The position numbers and the translations under genes were made by a program. Below the pieces are notes generated by a model, which saw only the letters and a program-made list of their open reading frames with translations, searched no databases and was not told the DNA's origin. Shown here piece after piece: positions 1 to 11,639 of a DNA stretch of 64,000 nucleotides; the first letter of the stretch is position 1, and each line of letters begins with the position of its first letter. The stretch comes from Raphanus sativus (Eukaryota > Streptophyta > Magnoliopsida > Brassicales > Brassicaceae): NCBI RefSeq assembly GCF_000801105.2, contig NC_079517.1:4464001-4528000 (forward strand), given 5' to 3'.

Positions 1-45
1 CCTTTCGATGATATATTAGAGTATCATTTTGATAATATAGTAAGG

Positions 46-299
46 GCATCTCCAATCTCACTCAATTTTTCACTCTAAAATAGAGTTTAGAGTAAAAAAT
101 GTTCAAATAGTATTATGTTTCTTACTCTACAATAAAATGAAAATAGGTTTATTCCAAATATAGAGTAAGTTGTTTTTTCTTTGTTCACCACTCTATTTTT
201 TACTCTAAAATAGAGTACCATTGGAGTAAACTCCATCTCTATTATAGAGTCACTCTTTTTTAGAGTAAAAAATAGAATAAAACCCTTGGAGATACTCTA
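46..299. repeat. MITE-like element with 'ATCTCCAA' inverted ends
   Basis: The left end reads GGCATCTCCAATCTCACTC and the right end is its imperfect reverse complement (TTGGAGATACTC). The interior repeats ACTCTAAAATAGAGT palindromes. This is a common crucifer miniature-element pattern. The target-site duplication is not clear, so the superfamily is left open. Confidence 0.55.
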
Positions 300-446
300 A
301 GAATATTAGCTACATCTTTCTGTAAATGTAAGTGTTTCGTAGGTAAATAGTCTAATGACATACACATTATAAATAAATCTACATGTTTATTATCGGGAAT
401 ATGTTTTTTTGTATATTAAAAGACGGGTGGAAATGTCAAAATCCGT

Positions 447-485
447 AAATAGTGTTACTTTTTTTTTGAACAACAAATAGTGTTA
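447..485. repeat. Micro-retroposon: 17-bp poly(T) insert with 11-bp TSD
   Basis: AAATAGTGTTA at 447-457 and again at 475-485 flanks CTTTTTTTTTGAACAAC (458-474). Read on the minus strand the insert is a short 3' tail followed by poly(A). Confidence 0.6.
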
Positions 486-1092
486 TTATATTAGCAATTA
501 AAGGCCCTCAATTAAATTTAACGTTTTCTAAAGCTGAAAATTGAAACTATAAGGATTTAAGTAAGTGATAATTTAAAACATAGAGATGCCTCTAAATAAT
601 AGTAGAGGATATAATGATATAATTGACATATCCAGAAAAGATAAAGGATGGTGAGATGATTGGATATAAACCATGCCGTACAGTCACCCAATCTATTCGT
701 AAGTACTTTTCGCATTAAGTTCTATAAAAACAAATGGCGTAATATATTTGTCTGCCACAAAATTTATAGCATAGTTTTATATAGGCTTAGACTTTTAGGA
801 ACGTTCGTAGGGTTACCAAAAAATATTTTGCTTCACCGTCTATCAACTTGCATTTTTCCGTTTATAGAAAATTATCATGGACTTTTATGCAGATTTTTAT
901 ATAAAAAGGTTCCAACTTTTTCAAAATTAATATTTAGATAAAAATAAAAAAGTATTCTTTCTTTTTTCGTTTTGGGCTAACATCATCTGATTGAAAACAT
1001 AAATACACAACAAACCAGAATATGGTGTCTTTATTAGTATCCAAAACAGATTTTAGCTAACATATTTTCTACTAACTCTTTATGGGGTGGAT

Positions 1093-1204
1093 GTTATGAC
1101 TGGACTAAAACCAAATTATCTGTTCTTTTGGATAGTTGCCAACATCCGTGGGGTACTACTATTCACTGATGTTTATGAACTTATGGGTCATGTCCAGTCA
1201 TAAC
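1093..1204. repeat. Inverted repeat, 13 bp perfect arms
   Basis: GTTATGACTGGAC at 1093-1105 is the exact reverse complement of GTCCAGTCATAAC at 1192-1204, with 86 bp between. It may be a decayed MITE or a hairpin. Confidence 0.5.
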
Positions 1205-1518
1205 TATTTTTGGTTCGATCTCTGAGAAATTATGGATATGCAATGAGCAAAAAAATTGACCAAATTAAATTATTGTAATTTTGGTAAATTAGGTGAGCCA
1301 AGTACAAAAAGTTTGTCAAAATATTAGTTGTAAATTTGTAGGTCTATATAACTATATTGAGTGGTGGTGAAGAGTTTGGGTTTAGACTAGAAGATCGAAA
1401 AACATATGACTCGACTGAAGAACAACATTTAGATATGTTTAAACTATAAATTAGTTCATTGCTTTATTTGCGTTTGCGTGTTTATTTTTTTACAATAAGA
1501 TATCGAGAATCCAAAATT

Positions 1519-1557
1519 TCATGGAGATTATTCAAAAAAAAAAAAAAAATCATGGAG
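1519..1557. repeat. Candidate micro-retroposon with 8-bp TSD
   Basis: TCATGGAG at 1519-1526 and 1550-1557 flanks ATTATTC followed by a run of 16 A. The short duplication makes this weaker than the other micro-insertions. Confidence 0.4.
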
Positions 1558-2640
1558 CAAAAACTTTAGTTCATTTAGAATCAGATTTAAAGATGCTAAA
1601 TCTATGGGTTGAAATGCGATATAGGCTAAATAACGGTCTTATTTCGTTATAGTATAGATTTAGATAGTCCTAACCTGTTATGGTACCTGTAGTGACAAAT
1701 CTTACTATATGGCTTTCAATATGAATTTAAGCATGTTAAACGAAGAAAAATGTATTAAATGTAAAAATATATAGCTTTCACATATTATGTGAATTAATGT
1801 AAACTTCGTTTTGAATTATAAAATGTTGAATCTCAATTTAGAGTCGACCTCATACTTATTTAGTTAGACATTGATCTTTCAAATTCCATTTAGATGATTT
1901 ATTCTGTTTAACTATTTATTCTAGCCGACATAATAAAAACTATTTATGCTAGTTTGAGGTTTTTTACTGTTTTTATATCGGTTATTCATCTACCAAAACA
2001 AGTTTTAGTCACACTAGTTAATTCTCTGAAAATTATATCTGTCTGATTTATATGGGAAAAAATAAATCTTCAAATTCTTACCTTCTTCGCTAGTGAATCC
2101 GTCTGATCATTTTTAGGAACGTGAATCAGATTCTTATTCTCAAAAAGTTTATGTAGTCTTTAAAACACATCAATTTTGACGTAATTGTTATGCAGTCCAT
2201 CGAATGCGCAATTATATCCGCTAAATATGAGTAGAACTGGATCAAGATTATTTTCATGTATAAACCTGCTCAAAATGAATTTTTTCATGTAGGATCGAAA
2301 CGTGTCTATCATACACGTGTAGTCTGAAAATTTGATATCCATTTGATTTTTAAGGCTCTACTCTAAATTACTGATACTTCCATTATCGATCCAAAAAGTA
2401 TCAATTTGACGGATAGAAATTCAAAGTATCTAAAGCTTCTATTGTTTTTTATCATCTCATCGATTACTATGGTTACTTCTTTTTCGGAAAAAATTACTAT
2501 GGTTACAAATCATAGACAAAGTAGGAGCAACGCGCCCACAAGGAATTCGTCATGCGACACACGTGGCAATCTAGTAACTAAAACGCATCGTTTTAACTGA
2601 CATATTTTATTTTCATCTCTCTCGTTTACCCCAAAAGAAG

Positions 2641-2812
2641 AAAAAAAACCCTTGCCCGAGGAAGAAAAAAAAGTAGAAGTATATGGACACAAAAATAGAA
2701 CGAAATAAAAGGAAAAAAAGGAAGAAAAAATAAAACGCTCAGTATCTCCGGCTAGTTGAAACCAGACCTCGAGATCAAATTAGGGCACAAAGCCCTGTCG
2801 GAGACAGAAGCT
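2641..2812 (+). promoter_or_regulatory. FLC proximal promoter / 5' UTR
   Basis: A purine-rich leader is followed by CTCAGTATCTCCGGC and an ATCAAATTAGGGCACAAAGCC block just before the FLC ATG. From memory this resembles the conserved FLC 5' UTR of Arabidopsis and Brassica. No ATG precedes 2813 in this leader, so the start codon assignment is straightforward. The exact transcription start cannot be read from sequence. Confidence 0.55.
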
Positions 2813-5800
2813 ATGGGGAGGAAGAAACTTGAAATCAAACGAATTGAGAACAAAAGTAGCCGACAAGTTACCTTCTCCAAACGACGCAACGGTCTCATCG
2901 AGAAAGCTCGCCAGCTTTCCGTTCTCTGTGACGCATCCGTCGCTCTCCTTGTCGTCTCCGCCTCCGGAAAACTCTACAGCTTCTCCTCCGGTGATAAGTA
3001 CGACTTTTCCTATTCTGGCTTTTCCATTTTTTATTGTTAATTACTAACCTTTTCAGAAAAAATATAATTATTTTTTAAAAAAATATTTCCTGCGAATCTT
3101 ATGTGGTTTTATTGGTTTGTGTGTTGCTACTGTGTTTTCTATGGCCATGAGAGATACATGAGACAACCAAATCAAAGGAAGAACAATTTTGTGATGAGCT
3201 AAAGCTTCTTACTTTTTTTTTCTTTTCTCTCTCTTCTTCTTCTTCTTCTTACAATTTTTTCTGCATGGATTTTTTTTTATTTGAATTTTTTTGCATGTCC
3301 TTCAAGATCCTTTGACACGCTGTGATGCATACTTGATGCTACTTTGTGAAGTTTATATCCATCTTTGATTGTTAGTTCATCAGCTGTTTAGCTTTAGGAA
3401 CTCCTTTTGTTTCAGTAGAGTTTTATGTCAAAATAATTATTGATTCATGTTTCTCTTTGTAGAGTAATTAAATCCATTGGATCTCTCAGATTTGTATGCA
3501 ATGAAATGCACTTCGGGGAGATCTATAGAATGGCTGTGAGGTTGCTGCTGAATAATAGATAAAGAGTTTTGTAGATTCTTCTAGATCAATTCTTGTAATT
3601 TCTCTCTTTACCATGAGGTTATTACTTGAAGCTTACCAATATAAAGTTTCCTAACTGATTCTTAATTTCCATAAAGAATTTTGGTGTAGCTTCTAGAAAA
3701 CACAGACTCACAGTTACTTACTTATTTGATCCAGTGTCGATTGCGGTTCTTTTAATCGCAAGCGTTGTGTGCATATATAACTCTTTGTCCCAGACATAAT
3801 GTACACTAATTGGTCTACTTTTAGACTAATTAAATTTTCTCTCGGATTTTCGTACAATACAATGCAAATCCATGTAGAAATAATAAGTGGGATATTATTG
3901 GTGGTATATTAATAGATCAACAATTAGGCTGGTTTATAGGTATGCGCCGTATGCCAGTGTAAATGATTTTAGGTATAGATGATTTTCTAGAAGTTTTCTC
4001 TCCCCTTTATTGATTTGTTGCTATAATATTATCCCAGGCTTTAGTTTCGCACCCTAGTAATTACGGTACATGCATATGGTACATCATGTAATTGGATTAT
4101 AGCTTTTAATCTTTGTAGCTTTGTTCGTTTGATATGCCAACCAACAAAATAGTAGCTTTTGTTATGGAAATGTACAATCACACAACCTTGCATCTCGTTG
4201 TGTTTGTTGCTGTGGAAATTGACAATAACATAACGTGTTTCTTTTCGTGCCTTTTGGAAACCAACCACCTCACCAAAACCTTTTTCTTCATGGGAAAATT
4301 CCAACACCTTTCAGAATTTAAAATTTGGTGTAGTGTTTACTTAACCCTATAATATTAACCAACTGGTTGTAGTGGTTTGGCGATGTTAGTGAAGATCGCA
4401 GGTCATGTCTCACTTAATTAATACTTGTTCACTCCTCAGACTGAATGTTAGGTCAAGCCTTGGAATAGCTAGTCGAGATTAGTTGTATGAGCAAAAGAAG
4501 AAAGGCTTTTGGAACCTGGAATTTGACCTTTGGTTACTTATTAACTCATTTGTGCATCCTTGATTTTGTTGCAAAGAGCTTAACTCCACGGTGGAATTGA
4601 AACCTAGTTACAACTGTTGAATTAGTGAACTGTTTTTCAAATTTACTTGGGACTTCTATAAAGTCATAAATAGGAAAAAAAATCTGTGTGCAACTGATGC
4701 TTGTATGGATTACCTTTACACCTTAATAGTTTGTTTGCATTTACATTTAGATTGCGTTTCCATGTTCTAGTTTTCTAGTTACTAAAATGTCCGAAGCACA
4801 AACCTGTTGGGAAAAGAAACAATTGGGGCCTTAGTAGCAAAATGTCTTCCCTTTGAGACTAGGGGGTGTGTCTCTTAGTTTTAAGTGAATCAAAGCCAGT
4901 ATAATTATAAATGGATTAATAGGTTAAAAGATAACATGTGAAATCTTTAATTTTATTACAATTTTTTACATTGAGTGGGAATTTCCTTTTCATTATAATA
5001 TACATGTAAAGCCACAAGATTCATGAGACAACCAAACTTAGGGTAATTCCTGGTAAATATTAGAATTTTTTCTTTTCCTTAGAAGAGATTAAAAGATCAT
5101 GTGGCCACTAAAATATTGCTTATGGGAGTGAGAGGTATAAAATAAGAATGGAAAACCAAATGTGGTTCTGCTTAAACGTAAATACTAGTTTTCTAGAATG
5201 TTAATGAAAATTATATATGTGAATTTTTTTTGTCCTGATTGTCTCTTCTGTGCCTTATACATGTTTCATAGTTTCAAGTGCGGCTTTCGACGGTTAGCTG
5301 GTACTTTTGATCCTAACATACTTTGATATATATTTTTGTCTTCTCTCCAGCCTGGTCAAGATCCTTGATCGCTATGGAAAGCAACATGACGATGATCTTA
5401 AAGCCTTGGTAATACAAACGACGCTAATCTTTTATTTGATGCTGTTTGTTAGGATTAAATTTATTAAAGGCCTAGATAGTTTCATGCTGATCAGTCTATA
5501 GGGGGGGGGGGGGGGGGAGGGTAGAAGGCATTGGCACGCACGCACGCACGTTACGGCACACATATAATTACTAATTTGGAGCTGTAGTTATATCAATGTT
5601 TGTTTTAAAGACCATCAAATTGGTTTTACAGAGATTGATGATCCTTCAGAACTAGTTGTTTGATAGGAGTTGGTAAACACATATTTAACACCTTAAAATT
5701 GTGGAGATGTAGTTTTAGGAACTGCGATATTGATTAATCCAATTATTATATATTAGTTCCCTTAATGATCCCTATATGAGATGATGGATGTCATGCATAA

Positions 5801-6977
5801 CCAAATTTCAAAGCTTATATTACTTCTCCATGGACAGGAGCGTCAGTCAAATCCTCTGAACTGTGGTTCACACCATGAGCTACTGGAACTTGTGGAAAGG
5901 TTAGTACTAACTATAAGACTTTTTCTCTCCTTTGATCACAAAGGAATTAGGGTTTCTTGTCAATCTATGAATATATGCAGCAAGCTTGAGGAATCAAATG
6001 TCGATAATGTAAGTGTCGGTTCCCTCGTTCAGCTGGAGGAACAACTTGAGAACGCCCTCTCCGTAACAAGAGCTAGGAAGGTACGTTGCTTCCGTGATGT
6101 TTTCTCTTTTCTTATTTGGTTTTCAAGAACAACCGTGCGCTTATATTTAATTATTTAATTTGTTGCAGACAGAACTAATGTTGAAGCTTGTCGAGAACCT
6201 TAAAGAAAAGGTTAGATACTGTATATGCTTCCAAGTTTGTAGCACTTTAGTTATAGTATAGGCGTGTTGTGGTAGTTTACCTAAGTCTGCCAATGGATCT
6301 TACTCAAAGCTATTGCCAATGGATCTTTCAAGATCATTAGAATGTTTTGAATTAAAAATTCTGAAGATAGGTCTATAAACTTTATACAGGAGAAATTGCT
6401 GGAAGAGGAGAACCATGTTTTGGCTAGCCAGGTAACCAAAGTTTTTTTTGTTATGGTTGAAGTTTCGATCCGATGGCACAGTTCAAGTGTATAGTGCTAC
6501 TTTTACTTACTCAAGGGTAACTATATAACTTGAAAAAGGGAAGATTACATCATTCGGGGAACCTAAACCAAGATGAAGCTTTTAGGCTCGTAGAGAAAGC
6601 TATTTGCAGGTTGATACATGCTTGCAAACTTAAAATTAAAAGCTCAAAAGTCAGAAACACATATAATGGAAGCAAGATTCATAATGTTTTTTTTCAAAAA
6701 AGAAAAAAAAACTCGTAATGGTTGTCAGTTTAAATTTGTGGTAGGAAAAGAATATTCCTTGTGTAATTAATTAAATATGGGAAAGACAATGATAGATAGT
6801 GTGAATACTAGTGTTTAAATTATTTCTAAAGAGATGAAAACTGGTTTGACCTAATATATATTTATGTTACAGATGGAGAAGAATAATCTTGTGAGAGCTG
6901 AAGCTGATAATATGGAGGTGTCACCTGGACAAATCTCCGACATCAATCTTCCGGTAACTCTCCCATTGCTTAATTAG
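2813..6977 (+). CDS. FLC: FLOWERING LOCUS C, MADS-box floral repressor
   Basis: FLC is a nuclear MADS-box transcription factor that represses FT and SOC1 until winter cold silences it. Seven exons join in frame: 2813-2997, 5351-5408, 5838-5899, 5981-6080, 6169-6210, 6390-6431 and 6873-6977, giving 197 residues (Arabidopsis FLC is 196). All introns are GT-AG. Residues 1-60 are the MADS domain starting [10 protein letters not shown] and containing [22 protein letters not shown]-box follows at about 75-165, and the C-terminus is [12 protein letters not shown], the FLC signature. Intron 1 is 2.35 kb and holds the cold-memory RY sites. The start of exon 3 reads [20 protein letters not shown], which differs from the DxQSKALNYGS form I remember. 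I see no frameshift or stop, so the gene looks functional. It could be any of the FLC1/2/3/5 paralogues of Brassica; I cannot say which. Confidence 0.96.
3262..3297 (+). promoter_or_regulatory. Paired RY elements in FLC intron 1 (VAL1-type sites)
   Basis: TGCATG occurs at 3262-3267 and 3292-3297, 30 bp apart, about 265 bp into intron 1. In Arabidopsis a pair of RY motifs in this part of FLC is bound by VAL1 and nucleates Polycomb silencing in the cold. The sequence shows the motifs and the position; the function is transferred from Arabidopsis. Confidence 0.7.
5502..5550. repeat. Poly(G) run and ACGC microsatellite in FLC intron 2
   Basis: A run of about 17 G (5502-5518) is followed by GGCACGCACGCACGCACG near 5531-5550. 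Long G homopolymers are prone to slippage and sequencing error. It lies in intron 2, so it does not affect the reading frame. Confidence 0.8.
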
Positions 6978-8211
6978 TCACCTTTATTAATTGGTGGATA
7001 AATAAAATCCAAAACATATAATTTTTAAAAAGAAGATGTGTAGTTATCCCCTTGTAAAGGGTGTACGTTGTATAATCTCAATACCCTCTCCGGCTGAGAG
7101 ACTTTGGATGTAAAATTACTTGAGATTTAACTATGTAAAATAAAAAATCTATGTAAGACACTTTGAAACTTTGTACCTTTGTCGAGAGAGAATTATGTCG
7201 AGCTTGTTTGGTGTATCCCCCTGTTCTGTCAAAATTTGTGTTTGCTTCACGGTGAAGAAGCCTACAGCTTACTTTGCAAAGGAGACACGGTAACCTCTGG
7301 TCATTTTTTCCTCTTTGTAGATTATTTTGTGCCTATTTAAGACGCGTAGTCCGTAGTGGTTGGTGATGGGTTTCTACGGACCACGTTGGCCATATTTAGG
7401 CCCAATAAGTTTACTTTGCAAGATCAATTGCTGTTGTGACCGACCTTCTTTGAACAGGAGGACATGAACCGGTATATTCTGCTAACAATCCAAGTCACTT
7501 GAACTTTCGAAGAACCAACGTTTTCTTGCTATTAATAGCCATGGATAAAATAAAAGTCAGAACTGTATTTAATTTAGATCAAGAGTGTTAGACACTACAG
7601 TGGATACTAATAACCATATAAAAATCGTATTTAAATTAAATAATAATCTGCATAACCAACCTGCAAAATGATTATTTTTTTAACCTACAAAATGATTTAA
7701 TATATACAAAATCATTGATCAACATCATTACCTGTTAAGTGGTAAAATGCACTCTTGCGTTGCATAAAGATGAAACAAAAGCACGGTCTGATTCAAAGTA
7801 ACTTGTCTTCTAATAATTCGTATCTGATATCTGATATTGTTTACTTTGCTAAAAATGATTTTCTTTGTTCTTTTGACTTGGATATAATAAAAATGAGAAC
7901 TAATAAATACTGAAAATAAAAATATACATAGTTCAAGAAGTAGACTAGAATTAACAACAGCACGAGTTGACTTGTTGAGGAACCCAAACTCTATACCGTG
8001 GACGGCGGAGGAGCAGCCGCAAGTGGATCCAGCCGACAACAAGTAAGCTTTTAACTAGTTTGCACAAGATGCGATGGACTTGCACCTTTCTTTACTACAT
8101 GTGCCTTTCACTTCCCTTCTTATATATAATACGTTGTTCATAAATATTGATACACAAAACCCCTTCACAAAACAACAATCTCCAAAAGTTGTACTCATTC
8201 TTTAGCTGTTT
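6978..8211. other. FLC 3' flank and spacer; possible COOLAIR promoter region
   Basis: No ORF of interest is present. In Arabidopsis the antisense transcripts called COOLAIR start just downstream of FLC. A CCGAC core (CRT/DRE type, CBF binding) is present at 7440-7444. That is suggestive only, since a 5-bp motif is expected by chance. The remainder to 8211 is AT-rich and includes the promoter of the next gene, with TATATATAAT near 8122. Confidence 0.3.
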
Positions 8212-9072
8212 ATGGAGATGGCTAGATCATATGTACCTCTGATAGCTGTGATGTGCGTTTCACTACTGCCACTTGCGGCCATGGCGGCTGGAACGCCATT
8301 TCATATCGAAGGATGTGTTTATTGCGACACTTGCCGCTTTGGATTCGAGACAATCGCCACCAAATATATCACTGGTTCGTACATTTGCATACTCTTTCTC
8401 CTCGTCTGTTTCACATTGTGTAATTATTAACTAACTATTTGGATCTGATTAGTAACGTGCAAAACGATATAATATCTGTGTTTTAGATTTAATGCAAATA
8501 CCATATGAAAAAAATACTTCTGTGTTAATAGGTTCGGAACTTCTTAAACGCAAACGAAAACATATAAGATTTGGCGTTTAAAATTGTGCTAACGATTATA
8601 CTTTCTGCTAGTTTTACTTCTTCCCCCCACCCCCCCTATATAACTTGTGTCCTCGCTCAAAAATTTTGTTGTATGTTACATTGTTAAAAACACGGATTAA
8701 AACTGAATATTTGGGCGTGTTATTTGAATTATAGGGGCAAAAGTGAAAATAGTGTGCAAAGACAGCGTCACATTGAAATCGGAGGTGGTCGGTGAGGCGG
8801 TGACAGGACGGCGAGGAAGATACAGAGTTGCCATCAAAGGAGACCGACAGGACCAGCAATGTCTGGCTGTGCTCGTCGAGAGTCCTATGTCCAACTGCCA
8901 ATTCCCTGATCCTGGTCGCAGCACTGCCACCGTAATCCTCACACGTTCTAACGGTGCCGCCTCTACTCGCCACTTCGCCAACGCCTTGGGATTCTTCCGG
9001 GACCAACCACTCCGCGGTTGTGCCGCTCTCCGCAAACACTACCTCGCCGATGGTGATTATCGAGCTATTTAA
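8212..9072 (+). CDS. Pollen Ole e 1 allergen/extensin-family secreted protein (At5g10130-like)
   Basis: Two exons, 8212-8374 and 8735-9072, join at a phase-1 GT-AG intron to give 166 residues. An N-terminal signal peptide is clear (MEMARSYVPLIAVMCVSLLP then LAAMAAG). The mature part starts with PFHIEGCVYCDTCRFGFET, the Ole e 1 domain signature, and the conserved cysteines continue through KIVCKD, QQCLAV, SNCQF and RGCAAL. Members are secreted, often pollen-expressed, cell-wall-associated proteins of unknown biochemical role. An alternative start is the Met at 8218. The gene follows FLC in the same order as in Arabidopsis. The frame is open and looks intact. Confidence 0.9.
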
Positions 9073-11360
9073 GTCATTCGACTCACCTTATGTTCATGCC
9101 ACAAAAACAAAAAGTTGATTTACACCCTTTTTTGCGTAACGTTCTAGTTGAGTCTCTCTAGACGTCTATAAGATACTATATAAAAGATATTTGCAATTTA
9201 ATTTTTTCTTTTGTAATGTTGATGAAGAAGAAAAAAGTTATAAACAATTTCGTCGTCCTTGATGGTTTGGCATTATTCAGACTTCAATTGTGATAGATTG
9301 ATCTAGGGGTTCCATCTTAACTCTTTGGTTCATGTTTAATTCCTTGTAAACATTTAAATTATTCCATACAAAAAATTATTGGCAAAGAATAAACTTATTT
9401 TTGTACTTATACATGAATTATATAATATTATGAAGCTGCCATATGAGCTTACATAAGACTCATAGTTAGTGATACAGCCATGAAGATTGATGTTTACCAA
9501 AGTCAGTTCACAAGTAGAAAACATATGATTAGGTAAATTTTATAACATTCTATCTTCCATCAGTCTATAATTTTATGTTAAATAAGGAAGTATGAGAAGT
9601 GTTGACAATAGAAGGAAGGGTATATGGGCCTGGAAATTTGACTAATATTGGGCTTCACTGAGCTCAGCAAGCAGTGAGACCACGCGTAGCTAGCCCAATC
9701 ATGTTTCGAAAAGCTGAAGCTAAAAAAAAATTATGATGGAGAAAAATACTGAGAGTTTCCCGCCTCAAGGAAATCAAAGCCCTAATTTCTCCATTCTTCC
9801 GATCTCCCACCGACGGATACATCAATTCGTTTCCTTTCGTGCACACTGTCAATTTGACATCATTTGAAAATGGGTAGATGCTCCAGTGTTAACAACGAAG
9901 ACTTGATCTTGTTTCTTTTTTCGCCTTAAAAGGTAGCTGCTTCCTGAGCTTATAGTTATATATATCATCTCATCTATTGATTCAAGTTAAGTTAGCTAAC
10001 TATGGATTTGTTTCAGCTGCGTTTATCTCTGGTCGGATCTCAATGGTCGATTATCGGTTATGTTCTGCATATAATGCTGTTGAGGATATCCTCATCAATG
10101 CTGTTATATGATTTTGATTTTCTGAACCAGCCTTGAACAAGAGTCAGAAAGTAGCTAGCAGCTTGATTCAGAGGAATGGTACAGACCAAGTCTCCGGATT
10201 TTCATGCAGAGCAGAGCTTTTTTTTTTTTTTTTTTGGCAACTCATGCAGAGCAGAGCTAGAATCTGATCTCATGGGCAAGTGGACTTTGCTCTTTCTTAG
10301 CATGGGTGATAATGATATCCTCGTTCATGAAAACAACCACCTTGTAAGTCTTTTTCTCAGAATTAATATTGGCGATGGGCTCTTTAGAATTTTGTAAACA
10401 ATAAGCTGACCCAATAAGCTTAAGGGTTGATCTACAAAAAAACCTAGTAACATCAGAGCAGGTGAATCCAATACTTTTGGGCTTATAGTTCACAGTAATA
10501 TGGAAATATTTCCCGTCATCCATAAATAAATATCCCTTTTAAATATCATCTCAACAAATTTCAATATGGAAATATTTATCATCAAAACAATACTTTCTTC
10601 ATTTCATTTTAGTTATCATTTTAAATTTATTCATACAGATTAAAAATACATTTAATTTTGCATGTAATAAAAATATTATTACATATAATACATAACCATA
10701 TTTCAACAATAGAAAAATAAACTAAAGAATAATATTGATAAATTTTGTATTGAAATTCTAAAACAATATCTATTTTGAAACAGATTTTTTATCCTAAAAT
10801 GCCAATTAAACTAAAATGCAGAGGATGTCATTCTCATTAATTAACAAAAAAAAGTTTAGAAAAACCATACAACATGTATCTACTAAATTTTGTGAATGTT
10901 TGTTTCTCTTTATGCTGATATATTTTTAATTGCACATGGATGCATATGGCTATCAATAATGTAGTATGATTTATGATATACACATTTTTCAATTTAATAA
11001 ATATATATGCTTGGTTCTTACACAATTCACGTTGAGATACCTTCGACGGACACGTATACAGTAATTTGGCTCCCCATTGTTAGGGCTAGGCATTCACCTT
11101 TACAAGAGTTGCCATGTGACACATTTATTTAACCATATAAATTCATTGGCATACGAGTTAGGCAGAGATCCCATATTCTTAAAGTATGCGTAATTTAGTC
11201 AAAATATATGGAATATAATCGTGTATAATAATAATCAGGATGCTCATACATATCAAATCTTCAAAACATGTTGAATATTGCATGTACACTCGCTTACAAA
11301 AAATTAGATGCACATCATTAATGATATTAATAATTCTTGTATATTCAGATTTTATAAACG
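9073..11360. other. Gene-poor spacer with a possible decayed gene 5' end
   Basis: Around 9770-10160 there is a UTR-like stretch with CCCTAATTTCTCC, followed by ATGGGTAGATGCTCCAGTG, but the frame closes quickly and no domain is recognisable. In Arabidopsis the interval after At5g10130 carries At5g10120 (EIN3-like) and At5g10110; neither is visible here. 10560-10830 is AT-rich and MITE-like. The rest shows nothing I can name. Confidence 0.35.
10202..10258. repeat. Micro-retroposon: 23-bp poly(T) insert with 17-bp TSD
   Basis: TCATGCAGAGCAGAGCT at 10202-10218 is repeated exactly at 10242-10258. The insert between them is a T run ending GGCAAC. On the minus strand this is a few bases of unique 3' tail followed by poly(A). 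Confidence 0.75.
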
Positions 11361-11368
11361 TCTAAAGC

Positions 11369-11535
11369 CAGGGGCGGATCTAGACTTATATTTAGTTGGG
11401 GGCACATAACAATTTTACACTATATCTAATTTTCAAATTGGGGGCACTTTTATATTTGGTACTAATTACTATAGAAAATTTAAGAATTAGATGGGGGCAC
11501 GTGACCCCGTACGGGTGGCTGTGCATCCGCCCCTG
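11369..11535. mobile_element. 167-bp hAT-type MITE with 8-bp TSD
   Basis: The ends are CAGGGGCGGATC and, inverted, ATCCGCCCCTG. The flanks TCTAAAGC at 11361-11368 and 11536-11543 are identical, an 8-bp target-site duplication typical of hAT. It has no coding capacity. A diverged relative lies near 25614-25771. Confidence 0.85.
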
Positions 11536-11593
11536 TCTAAAGCTAATTTTTTCTAGGATTTTAGAGCATAGTCCGTTTACTATATATGCAAGT

Positions 11594-11636
11594 ACACTAT
11601 AGTATTCCTTTTTTTTGGTCAACACTATAGTATTCC
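11594..11636. repeat. Micro-retroposon: 13-bp insert with 15-bp TSD
   Basis: ACACTATAGTATTCC at 11594-11608 and 11622-11636 flanks TTTTTTTTGGTCA. It is a poly(T)-led minus-strand insertion. Confidence 0.75.
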
Positions 11637-11639
11637 AAA

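Larger units (their letters stand above)
300..2640. other. Intergenic flank upstream of FLC, no gene seen
   Basis: This stretch is AT-rich and has only short random ORFs. It contains two micro-insertions and one 13-bp inverted repeat, listed separately. The part near 2000-2340 weakly resembles 40840-41070, suggesting a shared old dispersed repeat. The Arabidopsis neighbour UFC (At5g10150) is not visible, so it would lie beyond the window edge or be lost. Confidence 0.5.

Noticed and set aside
7728..8042. Minus-strand ORF of 104 codons upstream of the Ole e 1 gene
   Set aside because: There is no recognisable domain, the composition is AT-driven, and it overlaps the promoter of the next gene.
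8614..9039. 141-codon minus-strand ORF over the Ole e 1 exon
   Set aside because: It is the antisense shadow of a GC-rich coding exon; the plus strand has the domain signature.
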